The notes beneath the pieces were generated by a model. That model did no database searches. It worked only from the letters and a program-made list of their open reading frames with translations, and was not told where the DNA came from. Below are positions 8,668-16,883 of a stretch of DNA of 64,000 nucleotides, piece by piece. Every line of letters starts with the position of its first letter. Within the stretch, counting starts at the first letter, position 1. Both the position numbers and the translations under genes were made by a program. The DNA is from Okeanomitos corallinicola TIOX110 (GTDB lineage: Bacteria > Cyanobacteriota > Cyanobacteriia > Cyanobacteriales > Nostocaceae): positions 4,319,318 to 4,383,317 of the forward strand of contig NZ_CP150886.1 of the NCBI RefSeq assembly GCF_038050375.1. The letters are read 5' to 3'.

Positions 8668-9312
8668 TCATTCAAGACGATGAGCTATCACCGCATAAAA
8701 AGGATCTCCCCCTGGTAAACCCAACCACTGTAAAAAATTTGGTGCTGTTGGACGATTAACAACAACTTCAGGAGTTGTAAAACCATTCATGGAAGCAAAG
8801 TAACCCTTGACTAACTCGACTCTAGACGATTCTGAGGCATCCCGCCAAATTTGAATAGCTTTTTGATAAAACATCCGGTTGGAAAAGCTGATTATAGCTA
8901 CACCACCTGGTTTAAGAATGCGGTGAATTTCCGAAAATACAGCTTCTGGATATTGGATGTATTGAACGGAAACACAGTTGATAACTGCATCAAAACTTTG
9001 ATCCGCTAAGGGTAGTTGCGGTTTTGTATTGATATTTTGGACAAAATAATGGTTTAATCGCGGGTTTCGTGCTAATTCTTCTGCATTTAACCCATGTCCC
9101 TCTACATGATCAAATTCCATCTCTGGTAGATGAGACACCCAACTACTCATCATATCAAAAATGCGGGTATTGGGTTTTAGTCGCTGAAGATATAAATCTG
9201 TTAACTGTTGAATAAAACCTTCATCAACATGAGTGACAAAGCGGGGATAGTCATAAAATAATTTATCATCTGTGTCATCTAACTTGATTCTGTGATCTGC
9301 ACGTAATAGCAT
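8668..9312 (-). CDS. SAM-dependent methyltransferase (class I)
   Basis: The 214-residue protein resembles Methyltransf_11 enzymes but has a degenerate motif I: the usual LDxGxGxG is replaced by IFDMMSSWVSHLPE (about 51-64), while downstream motifs are normal (LPLADQSFDAVINCVSVQYI and ILKPGGVAIISFSNRMF). This variant, with SWxSH in place of the glycine loop, recurs in cyanobacterial and plant homologues as far as I recall, so it is likely a real subfamily, not decay. The substrate is unknown. It is the first gene of a minus-strand run with the lipoprotein and the unknown 295-residue protein. Confidence 0.8.
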   Translation of the reverse strand: MLLRADHRIKLDDTDDKLFYDYPRFVTHVDEGFIQQLTDLYLQRLKPNTRIFDMMSSWVSHLPEMEFDHVEGHGLNAEELARNPRLNHYFVQNINTKPQLPLADQSFDAVINCVSVQYIQYPEAVFSEIHRILKPGGVAIISFSNRMFYQKAIQIWRDASESSRVELVKGYFASMNGFTTPEVVVNRPTAPNFLQWLGLPGGDPFYAVIAHRLE

Positions 9313-9494
9313 AGGTATCTAATGGAAACAATTATTCACTAACTGGTACTCATTTTGTATACTAATCTAAGTTATTTTGCCTATAAAAGTAAACTGAGGC
9401 TTTAGATGTCAATAAATTTTATGTATGAAGATGAAAAAATAAACCACTCCCAACAAAAAATACACAGATAAATTAGGATTTTTTTAGTAAAACA

Positions 9495-11117
9495 ATGCTT
9501 TATAAATCACCTTTATTTCTCAATATTCAACGGCAGATTATTAAATTTCCTCAAGTTAGTTTGTTAGTTTGGCTAATTCCTTTATTGCTATTTAATTCTG
9601 GAGAAAATAGCTTAATGGCCCATGATGAATCTCTTTATGCAGCTAGAGCGAGGTTGATGTTTGATTCTGGAAATTGGGTAGCACCTTGGGAAAATGCCCA
9701 TCATAAAACCCCCGGTTTTTATTGGCTAATTGCTATTTTTTATCGGTTTTTTGGCGTTAGTGAGATCACTGCTAGAATACCGGGGATGATAGCAGGAATT
9801 TTGATGACATTGGTTGTCTATGAATTAGGCAAAATTTTATTAGGTAAAAGATTAGCTTACCTTTCAGTTGCTATTTTAAGCGTAGAATTTCTCTGGTTAC
9901 AATATAGTCGTTTAGTTGCTCCCGATATACCTACATTTTTATTAGTATTTACGGCGATTTTATGTTTATTAAAATCTGAAAAAAAATCTCAATATCGCCT
10001 TGCTTATGGTTTTTTTATTGGTGCAATGTTTGGTTTCGGTTTCTTGATGAGAAGCTTTATGATTTTTTTGCCAATGGTGGCTTTATTACCTTATTTAATC
10101 GGAGAACATCGTCGTCATCATCATCTCACAAACCCAATGTTATATGTAGGTTTTTTAGTTGGGTTGATTCCTACTTTTGTCTGGTTGTGGTTTAGTTGGC
10201 TAAGTTATGGTGGTAATAGTGTAGAACAGTTGTTACAATTTGTTGTCAATCTTGGTAGTCGTGAACAACATGGAAATAATATCCTGTTCTATTTTTGGAA
10301 TATTCCCTTAAAATCTTTCCCTTGGTCTTTTTTCAGTATTTTAGGACTATTTCTTATTATTCGTAAACCTATTTCTCGCTATCAATTACTTTTGGTTGGT
10401 TTTCCTATAACTCTATTTGTAGAAATTAGTTTATTTTCAACTCGGTTTTCTCACTATGCTCTAGGAATTTATCCTTTTATTGCTATGTTTGCATCTGTGG
10501 GTTTAGACTGGTTAGGGAAAATTTATCAATCTAGAAAATCAGTCAATTTTCCAGCACATTTACCCAGAAATATTAGTTATGGCTTTGGTATTTTAGGCTT
10601 AATATTTTTCCTGGCTGGGTTAATCGCTTTATTCTTAGATATTCAAAATATTCAAAAGTATGTTATTTTAGGTATGACTGCTGGTTTAAGCTGTTTAATT
10701 ATCCCTGTAGTTTGGATTAGTCGTGATCATTTTCATCAACAATATTTGACTGCTTCCTACTGGATAGGTGCTTGGTTAATTTCTGCGTGGATATCTATAG
10801 CTACGGCTGGAAATTTGGGATTATTGAGTGATTTTAATCCTGGATTTATGACATTTTTTAGACAAGAATCAATTGCAAGCATTATCCAAAATCATCCTAT
10901 TAATTTTGTCAGATGGGCTAGTAAATACGCTGAATTAATTTATTTTTATACTCCTATTTCTGGTCAAAATGTCAATGAAATTTCTGAATTACCAGCATTG
11001 AGTTATGCTTGGATTTATACGCCTAATGCTGGTGAATTAAATCAAAAATATCATGTGATTGGTAGTATTAAAGACTATCAATTAATTCAGATTTTACCAC
11101 CCATAAATAAAAGCTAG
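9495..11117 (+). CDS. Glycosyltransferase family 39 / ArnT-like membrane protein
   Basis: The 540-residue polytopic membrane protein has about eleven to twelve predicted helices. The first outer loop has the acidic pair expected for GT-C enzymes (MAHDESLYAARARLM, Asp-Glu near 43-44), followed by HHKTPGFYWLIAIFYRFFGVSE, a hallmark of PMT/ArnT-type transferases that use polyprenyl-phosphate sugars to glycosylate lipid or protein on the periplasmic side. The acceptor cannot be read from sequence. The C terminus is a small soluble segment. It stands alone between a divergent methyltransferase and a convergent coiled-coil gene. Confidence 0.88.
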   Translation: MLYKSPLFLNIQRQIIKFPQVSLLVWLIPLLLFNSGENSLMAHDESLYAARARLMFDSGNWVAPWENAHHKTPGFYWLIAIFYRFFGVSEITARIPGMIAGILMTLVVYELGKILLGKRLAYLSVAILSVEFLWLQYSRLVAPDIPTFLLVFTAILCLLKSEKKSQYRLAYGFFIGAMFGFGFLMRSFMIFLPMVALLPYLIGEHRRHHHLTNPMLYVGFLVGLIPTFVWLWFSWLSYGGNSVEQLLQFVVNLGSREQHGNNILFYFWNIPLKSFPWSFFSILGLFLIIRKPISRYQLLLVGFPITLFVEISLFSTRFSHYALGIYPFIAMFASVGLDWLGKIYQSRKSVNFPAHLPRNISYGFGILGLIFFLAGLIALFLDIQNIQKYVILGMTAGLSCLIIPVVWISRDHFHQQYLTASYWIGAWLISAWISIATAGNLGLLSDFNPGFMTFFRQESIASIIQNHPINFVRWASKYAELIYFYTPISGQNVNEISELPALSYAWIYTPNAGELNQKYHVIGSIKDYQLIQILPPINKS

Positions 11118-11154
11118 TAGTTGGGATTTAACCCATAAAACAGAGCCAAAAAAT

Positions 11155-11949
11155 TTATTTAACTTCGGTTTCTTTACTTGCTGATTCCTGATTTTTAAAT
11201 AAATCAGCAGTTGCTAATAATAGCTCTCTCAAACTTTGTCTTAGTTCATCTTCTTTTTTAGCTATTGCTACACCTGCTGCACTGAGTTTATTTTCGATTT
11301 GTGAATGTTTTTCTTTTACTTGTGTAACTACGGTTTCAGGTTGCGGTAAAGCTTGATTATACCAGGTTTTAGCCTCATCTAAATAATCTTGAATTTCTCC
11401 CGAACGTCCACCATAACGTGCAGCTAAATTAGCGCGAATGACAGCTACTTGTGCTTGCAATTGAGCATATCTTTTTTTTAATAAAGTGACTTCTTCACTA
11501 TTTTGGATAGTATTAATTGCTGAGGATATCGCATCTTTAATGAAGTCAGATTTTTCTTGACTTGTTTGTTTGATGTCTGCTAAAATCCCATCAACTTCTT
11601 GTTGTAGTTCTTCCTCTTCATGCTCTAGTTTTACTTGAATTTGTTTGAGTTCTGATTGAGTTTTAACAATCATTTCATGTCTTTTACTATTCACTGCTTC
11701 TAATGCACCTTCAATAGCAACTGTTACTTCTTCTTTAATTTCACCACCTTTATCTTGGCAATTTTCAACTACAGCGGAAACAGCATCTTTAACTAAGTTA
11801 TTTAAATCACTAGAACCTGCTTGAAATTCATCAGCAACTTCGGAAACTGCGGTTTTAACAATTTCCCTAATAGTTTCAGTTCTTAATCTTCCTGCATCTC
11901 TAGCTTCTTGTAAATCTACAGTGATTTTTTCTTTAATATTGTTAGTCAT
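11155..11949 (-). CDS. Coiled-coil / helical repeat protein of unknown function
   Basis: The 264-residue product is almost wholly alpha-helical and charged, with a long heptad-rich segment (about 80-150, runs of Lys/Glu/Gln with regular Leu/Ile/Val) and an N-terminal part of repeated amphipathic helices (EARDAGRLRTETIREIVKTA). It has no signal peptide and no membrane span. Composition recalls apolipoprotein- or LEA-like helical proteins, which act in membrane association or stress protection, but this is only a compositional likeness. Its stop lies only 37 bp from the convergent glycosyltransferase gene. Confidence 0.7.
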   Translation of the reverse strand: MTNNIKEKITVDLQEARDAGRLRTETIREIVKTAVSEVADEFQAGSSDLNNLVKDAVSAVVENCQDKGGEIKEEVTVAIEGALEAVNSKRHEMIVKTQSELKQIQVKLEHEEEELQQEVDGILADIKQTSQEKSDFIKDAISSAINTIQNSEEVTLLKKRYAQLQAQVAVIRANLAARYGGRSGEIQDYLDEAKTWYNQALPQPETVVTQVKEKHSQIENKLSAAGVAIAKKEDELRQSLRELLLATADLFKNQESASKETEVK

Positions 11950-12147
11950 TGTTAACCTTGAGAATAATCATAATGCTACATCTCTATTATGAAGTAGTTT
12001 TTTTATCCATCCACTAACTTTAGATATAAAGTACAGAATCAAAGGTTAGATTTGTGTAAAATTACCAATTTGTGAGATGATGAATAGTTAGGGGTTCAGA
12101 AATTCTCAACTCCTACTGTTAGTAATGTTAGTAATTGGAAATTATCT

Positions 12148-12372
12148 ATGTGGTGTGTTAATATTACTTGTTCTGGAGATGCTTGGAAAATTCACGGTGC
12201 TGAATTTAAAGCAATGGCAGAAAATTATCAAACTGAGGTGATATCTTCTAAAAAATTGCCGGATGGAACTCGCATCATGGCTTATAAAATTGAAGATGTT
12301 AGTGATGCGGAGGAATTTCAAGAAAGATGCGCTAATTTCTCTGGGTTTACAGCTGATTTTGAAGCTTTGTAA
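12148..12372 (+). CDS. Small conserved-type hypothetical protein, 74 aa
   Basis: First gene of a tight three-gene unit: its stop is two bases before the ATG of the c6-like cytochrome. The product is soluble and alternates short strands and helices (VISSKKLPDGTRIMAYKIEDV). Two Cys near the N terminus (Cys3 and Cys8) and one near the C terminus are visible but form no known motif. Family unknown. Close coupling with an electron-carrier gene and an oxidoreductase gene is the only functional hint. Confidence 0.65.
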   Translation: MWCVNITCSGDAWKIHGAEFKAMAENYQTEVISSKKLPDGTRIMAYKIEDVSDAEEFQERCANFSGFTADFEAL

Positions 12373-12374
12373 TT

Positions 12375-12710
12375 ATGAAAAAACTCATGACTTTGATATT
12401 ATTCACTTTTTGTTTGTGGATAATTAATTTTACTTCTCCTGTTCATGCTTTAGATACGCAAAATGGGGCAGAAGTTTTTAGTGCTAATTGTGCTGGATGT
12501 CATATTAATGGTGGTAACATTATTAGAAGAGGTAAGAATTTAAGAAAGAATGCTTTGAAAAGATATAAAATGGATTCTTTGGATGCGATTATAAATATTG
12601 TCACTAATGGTAAAAATAATATGTCGGCTTATCAAGAAAGGTTGACAAATGAAGAAATTGAAAATGTCGCAGCTTATGTTTTGGAACAAGCGGAAAACAA
12701 CTGGAAATAA
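12375..12710 (+). CDS. Cytochrome c6-like protein
   Basis: The 111-residue precursor has a Sec signal peptide (cut probably after VHA, residue 25) and one c-type heme site CAGCH (39-43), with Met83 in NNMSAYQ as the likely sixth ligand. The C-terminal helix AAYVLEQAENNWK is very close to photosynthetic cytochrome c6 (PetJ), which carries electrons between cytochrome b6f and photosystem I or oxidase in the thylakoid lumen. The basic stretch RRGKNLRKNALKRYK is more positive than in many c6 proteins, so it may be a c6 paralogue. It lies in a unit with the 74-residue gene and an aldo/keto reductase. Confidence 0.88.
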   Translation: MKKLMTLILFTFCLWIINFTSPVHALDTQNGAEVFSANCAGCHINGGNIIRRGKNLRKNALKRYKMDSLDAIINIVTNGKNNMSAYQERLTNEEIENVAAYVLEQAENNWK

Positions 12711-12738
12711 TCAAAGTAATAATAATATCAAAAATATC

Positions 12739-13755
12739 ATGTTACCTGAATCAAGTTATTTACAATTTACTCCTGATTTAAAAATTTGCCGAATTTTAAA
12801 TGGTATGTGGCAGGTTTCTGGAGGACATGGACGGATAAATCAAAAACCTGCAATTGAGTCTATGTTTAATTATGTGGATGCGGGTTTTACTACTTGGGAT
12901 TTAGCAGACCATTATGGCCCTGCGGAGGATTTTATTGGTGAATTTCGTCGTCAGTTAATTGCAACTCGTGGTGAGGAAGCTGTTAATAATATTCAAGCTT
13001 TGACAAAATGGGTTCCCCGTCCTGGGAAGATGACAAAACAAATTGTGGAGGAAAACATCAACATTTCTTTGAGAAGAATGGATGTTAAATCTTTGGATTT
13101 GATGCAGTTTCATTGGTGGGAATATAAAGACTCTAATTATTTAGATGCTCTCAAATATATGGCAGAATTGCAAACGGAAGGGAAAATCAAACATTTAGCT
13201 TTGACTAATTTTGATACGGAACATTTGCAAATTATCACGGAAGCGGGAATTAAGATTGTTTCTAACCAGGTGCAGTTTTCTTTGGTAGATAGAAGACCAC
13301 AGGTAAATATGGTGAATTTCTGTCAGGAACATGATATTAAATTGTTTAGTTATGGTAGTTTGTGCGGTGGTTTGTTGTCAGAGAAATATTTAGGTCAAGA
13401 TGAACCACGGGGTTTTGATTTGAATACTACCAGTTTGAAGAAATACAAAAATATGATTAATGCTTGGGGTGGTTGGAGATTATTTCAAGAGTTACTAAAC
13501 ACTTTAAAAACAATTGCTGATAAACATCAAGTCAGTATGGCAAATGTGGCTGTAAATTACATTTTAAATCAGCCAGCGGTAGGAGGTGTAATTGTGGGTG
13601 CAAGGTTAGGAATTGCAGAACATTTACAAGATAATGCGCGGGTGTTTGGGTTTAGTTTGGATGCTGAAGATGTGGATAAAATTGATGGGGTTTGTCAGCA
13701 GTCGCGGAATTTATATGAGGTAATTGGTGATTGTGGAGATGAGTATAGAAAGTAA
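12739..13755 (+). CDS. Aldo/keto reductase
   Basis: NAD(P)H-dependent oxidoreductase of TIM-barrel type. The 338-residue product from ATG 12739 begins just before the first barrel strand. An open frame reaches back to 12649 inside the cytochrome gene, but those residues do not look like AKR sequence, so the later start is chosen. Catalytic positions can be read: Asp and Tyr in TWDLADHYGPAEDF, Lys in ALTKW, and His in LMQFHWWEY. The cofactor region ends in VGGVIVGARL. The substrate is unknown. It is third in a unit with a small protein and a c6-like cytochrome, 28 bp after the latter. Confidence 0.88.
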   Translation: MLPESSYLQFTPDLKICRILNGMWQVSGGHGRINQKPAIESMFNYVDAGFTTWDLADHYGPAEDFIGEFRRQLIATRGEEAVNNIQALTKWVPRPGKMTKQIVEENINISLRRMDVKSLDLMQFHWWEYKDSNYLDALKYMAELQTEGKIKHLALTNFDTEHLQIITEAGIKIVSNQVQFSLVDRRPQVNMVNFCQEHDIKLFSYGSLCGGLLSEKYLGQDEPRGFDLNTTSLKKYKNMINAWGGWRLFQELLNTLKTIADKHQVSMANVAVNYILNQPAVGGVIVGARLGIAEHLQDNARVFGFSLDAEDVDKIDGVCQQSRNLYEVIGDCGDEYRK

Positions 13756-13767
13756 TTGAATAATCAA

Positions 13768-13829
13768 TATCCTCAACTTCTTTGTTATTTAGTAAATAAA
13801 TTATGAATTGATATTAGAAGTCGGGGATA
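13768..13829. terminator. Hairpin between convergent genes, probable bidirectional terminator
   Basis: Inverted arms TATCCTCAACTTCT (13768-13781) and AGAAGTCGGGGATA (13816-13829) pair over 14 bp with two mismatches around a 34-base AT-rich loop. On the plus strand the stem is followed by TTTTACTTTTT. It sits between the aldo/keto reductase stop and the stop of the convergent toxin-antitoxin gene. Confidence 0.5.
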
Positions 13830-13836
13830 TAGGGTT

Positions 13837-14463
13837 TTACTTTTTGGGTAATAAAGCAATTCGATAACCCAAAGCATCTAAAAATTCAATTAAGGTGTAA
13901 ATTTCATTACCAGCATTTTCTGATAATAATTTATCAAGTTGGTCATAACTTTGTTTTGCTCTTTCTGAGAGATTATTACTTAATATTCTTGCTTCAATAA
14001 TATCTTTTAATGCTGAAAGCAGTATTTCTGGTTCACGTCCTTCTTCATTTAATTCTAAAAATGTTTCTAGATAAGCTGTAGCTTCTTCTATGTCTATGAG
14101 AGACGAAATCAAATAATCATGGTAACTTCTGCTTTTACTTCTGTCATAATCTCTCCAATATTCTTTAGCTGTCAATATATCTTGTTCTTGCGTACTTTTA
14201 TTTCCACCACAGAACAAAAGTATTATTTCTAACCCAATTTGTCCAAAATAAATCCGGTATCCAGGTCTATAGTCTATTTTTAGTTCACAGACTCCTTGAC
14301 CAACTGCGCGGTAGTTTCCTAAATTACCTAATTCAACTCTTTTTAATCTATTCCTTATTTTAGCTCTTGCGGTTCTGTCTCGCAAAGAATTAAGCCATTC
14401 TTCAAAAGAAATTTTACCTTTTGGTGTGATGTAGTTTTGTATTTCTCTTGGTTGTACTTCCAC
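13837..14463 (-). CDS. Fused RelE/HigB-type toxin and HigA-type antitoxin
   Basis: One 208-residue frame covers two usually separate proteins. Residues 1-110 match phage Gp49/HigB-like killer proteins (LRDRTARAKIRNRLKRVELGN; CELKIDYRPGYRIYFGQ; FCGGNKSTQEQDILTAKEYW), ribosome-dependent mRNA interferases. Residues 111-208 match the small antitoxins usually encoded next (SYHDYLISSL, DIEEATAYLETFLE, a worn helix-turn-helix, then FLDALGYRIALLP). At the junction an internal ribosome site (GGAGAG, 14151-14156) and ATG (14147-14145) lie in another frame; one extra A in the AAAA run (14133-14136) would restore a normal overlapping pair. So this may be a recent one-base fusion, a frameshift-controlled pair or a sequence error. 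Confidence 0.82.
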   Translation of the reverse strand: MEVQPREIQNYITPKGKISFEEWLNSLRDRTARAKIRNRLKRVELGNLGNYRAVGQGVCELKIDYRPGYRIYFGQIGLEIILLFCGGNKSTQEQDILTAKEYWRDYDRSKSRSYHDYLISSLIDIEEATAYLETFLELNEEGREPEILLSALKDIIEARILSNNLSERAKQSYDQLDKLLSENAGNEIYTLIEFLDALGYRIALLPKK

Positions 14464-14648
14464 TATTGGTTTATTAATGCTACATCAAGTAGTCTACTGG
14501 AAATTGTGTTTTGCTGTGTAGATTTCGCCAAATAAATAACTATACTAATTAACTAAAATATTTTAAATGTTCAATTATATTAATTTGTTGCATATTTATT
14601 GCCTCATAATTAAGAAAATAAAGTATATGCTTCTGATACCTAATTTAT

Positions 14649-16472
14649 TCAATTAATTAATGCTTGAAAACTTTCATCTTCCCGAATAGCATCAAAATCA
14701 GAGTTAGTTTTTGCCCATTCTTTAACTTCTTCAGGATGTATATTAATTGCTGTTTGTAGATTTTTAATTGCTTGTTTAAGATTACTTTGTAGGGCATAAA
14801 TACGGGATTTATTGTACCAAGCTAGGTGATAATCAGGTTTAATTTCCACAGCTTTGTCGTAAGAAGATATTGCTTCTTCATACTTGCCTAAATTATTGAG
14901 GGAAATGCCACGGTTGTTCCAAGCTAGGTGTAAATCAGGTTTAATTTCCACAGCTTTGCCGAAGGAAGATATGGCTTCTTTATCCCTGCCTAAATTGTAC
15001 CAAACTAGGTGTAAATTAGGTTTAATTTCCACAGCTTTGTCGTAGGAAAATATAGCTTCTTCATACCTGCCTAATTTGTGTAGGGAAATGCCACGGTTGT
15101 ACCAAGCTAGGTGTAAATCAGGTTTAATTTCCACAGCTTTGTCGTAAGAAGATATTGCTTCTTCATACTTGCCTAAATTATTGAGGGAAATGCCACGGTT
15201 GTTCCAAACTTGGTGAAAATCAGATTTAATTTCCACAGCTTTATCGTAAGAAGATATCGCTTCTTCATACTTGCCTAAATTATCTAGGGAAATCCCCCGC
15301 TTATTCCAAATTTCATGTTGATTAAGTTGAAATTTTAAATGAAGAATCACAGCTTTTGTTTTATTATCTTTCATTCTCAAAGCAAGAATCGCAGCTTGTT
15401 TCTTATCATCAGCACAGAGTTTATCTAAAATATTACGAACATGAGTTAGGACAGTTCCCACTGTAATATATAGTTTCTCCGCAATTTGTCTATTACTATT
15501 ACCATTCACGATTAACTCTAAAATTTCTAATTCTCGTTGAGTTAAAGGATATGTTTCTAAAACCTGTTCATATTCTTTGGACAAAGTATCTATGTTGACA
15601 GTTGTTAATTCCAGAGCTTTATCGTAAGAAGATATTGCTTCTTCATCCCTGCCTAAATCATGTAGGGAAATACCCCGATTGTACCAAGCGTAGTGGTAAT
15701 CAGGTTTAAATTCCAGAGCTTTATCGTAGGAAGATATCGCTTCTTCATGATTTTTTATAACTCTTTGTAAATAACCTAATCTAAAAAATAATTCAGCTTT
15801 TTGTTCATCATCTATTTCATGTTCAATAATATCTACAAGTTCTAAAATTTCCTGATTTATTTCTTCATTCGTTAAACTTACATATTGTTCATAAGTTCCT
15901 TCCTGAATAATCCGTGTTGCTTCTGGTTCTAGAGTTGTGGAATCTAAAGGCAAATCAAATAAACCAGACCGCCAATCAAAGAAATCGGGGGCGAGGTGAA
16001 TAAAATATTTAATAGCAAACTGCGGTAATAAGAAAACAAAACAAATATTAAAACTATCCCGAAACTGTTCTCGCTGTTGGTTGATATTAATTAAAATCGG
16101 TGGTACATCTTCCCCACTGTAGTGATGGGTTTCTCGACTACTCCAACCTGCTAATTTTTTAGATTCTTCATATTCATATAAAGTGGACTCTAAACCTGTA
16201 ATAAATAAAATATTTATCTGGTTTTTATATTCTAAGTTTTCAACTTTTTTATATAAGTTAGTAACGTTTTTATCTAAATTGAGAACTTCTATATTTTGAT
16301 CATGAATATCTGTTTTTACTTTACTAATTAATTGTTCACCTCCAGCGGGAGAACAGCGCACAAATAATATACCAAAGCCTTCTGTAAACTGGAGTGTACG
16401 AAGAAATACTTGATATTCTTCATCTTGTTCTCTTGGTAAATCTTGATCCCAATTACTTAATTTAAGAGGCAT
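14649..16472 (-). CDS. STAND-like TPR protein with internal LuxR-type HTH
   Basis: The 607-residue product begins at ATG 16472. The open frame reaches 16547, but those 25 codons lie in a MITE-like hairpin and are excluded. Residues 1-225 resemble the NTPase-like region of cyanobacterial TPR signal proteins (INILFITGLES, then PPILININQQREQF and LAPDFFDWRSGLF) but lack a Walker A lysine. Two TPR units follow, then a LuxR/GerE helix-turn-helix (about 308-366: YPLTQRELEILELIVNGNS, RQIAEKLYITVGTV), then at least six TPRs with nearly identical units (KYEEAISSYDKAVEIKPD). One unit has lost about eight residues. It is likely a protein-binding regulator; DNA binding is inferred from the HTH. Confidence 0.8.
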   Translation of the reverse strand: MPLKLSNWDQDLPREQDEEYQVFLRTLQFTEGFGILFVRCSPAGGEQLISKVKTDIHDQNIEVLNLDKNVTNLYKKVENLEYKNQINILFITGLESTLYEYEESKKLAGWSSRETHHYSGEDVPPILININQQREQFRDSFNICFVFLLPQFAIKYFIHLAPDFFDWRSGLFDLPLDSTTLEPEATRIIQEGTYEQYVSLTNEEINQEILELVDIIEHEIDDEQKAELFFRLGYLQRVIKNHEEAISSYDKALEFKPDYHYAWYNRGISLHDLGRDEEAISSYDKALELTTVNIDTLSKEYEQVLETYPLTQRELEILELIVNGNSNRQIAEKLYITVGTVLTHVRNILDKLCADDKKQAAILALRMKDNKTKAVILHLKFQLNQHEIWNKRGISLDNLGKYEEAISSYDKAVEIKSDFHQVWNNRGISLNNLGKYEEAISSYDKAVEIKPDLHLAWYNRGISLHKLGRYEEAIFSYDKAVEIKPNLHLVWYNLGRDKEAISSFGKAVEIKPDLHLAWNNRGISLNNLGKYEEAISSYDKAVEIKPDYHLAWYNKSRIYALQSNLKQAIKNLQTAINIHPEEVKEWAKTNSDFDAIREDESFQALIN

Positions 16473-16491
16473 AATTTTATTTAGATAATAA

Positions 16492-16567
16492 TGTAGGTTG
16501 GGTTGAGATACGAAACCCAAAATTTCTGTCATTCTGTTGGGTTTCACTGCGTTCTACCCAACCTACA
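16492..16567. mobile_element. MITE-like hairpin element, 76 bp
   Basis: Perfect 12-bp terminal inverted repeats TGTAGGTTGGGT (16492-16503) and ACCCAACCTACA (16556-16567) enclose a second inverted pair GAAACCCA/TGGGTTTC, so the whole element folds into one long hairpin. No ORF is present. Such small non-coding elements are common in Nostocales and are probably moved by a transposase in trans. It lies between the TPR regulator gene and the small ORF upstream and extends the regulator's reading frame artificially. Confidence 0.75.
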
Positions 16568-16588
16568 ATCAATTTTCTAAGGCTATTT

Positions 16589-16807
16589 TTATCCAGGATA
16601 TAATTGATTATAGTTATCCTGAAATGTTGTTATTCCTTTAATCAGATGATGAATATCATACCAAACTCTACTTTCTCCATTTGATTCTAGATAATGATAT
16701 TGTAAAATACAACGATTAAATAATAAACCCCGGTACAGTTGATCATAAGTTATTTCTTGAGAATGATGAACATTTGCCAGTGCTTCCCATTTATTATATA
16801 GAGTCAT
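16589..16807 (-). CDS. Small hypothetical protein, 72 aa
   Basis: A soluble-looking protein rich in Tyr, His and Asn with no family that I recognise (HLIKGITTFQDNYNQLYPG at the C terminus). No convincing ribosome site precedes the ATG at 16807. Its position just upstream of the TPR/HTH gene, in the same direction and separated only by the MITE-like hairpin, suggests that the two once formed or still form a unit. It could also be a fragment of a larger lost gene. Confidence 0.45.
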   Translation of the reverse strand: MTLYNKWEALANVHHSQEITYDQLYRGLLFNRCILQYHYLESNGESRVWYDIHHLIKGITTFQDNYNQLYPG

Positions 16808-16883
16808 ATTAGCGTGAAATACGAAGATTTAGACTTTAGCTAAAATTAGCTGATAATAAAACTAACCTATTTGAATAAACCCT

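Noticed and set aside
16473-16547. Extended N terminus of the TPR/HTH gene
   Set aside because: These codons lie within or next to the MITE-like hairpin at 16492-16567 and read as repeat sequence.
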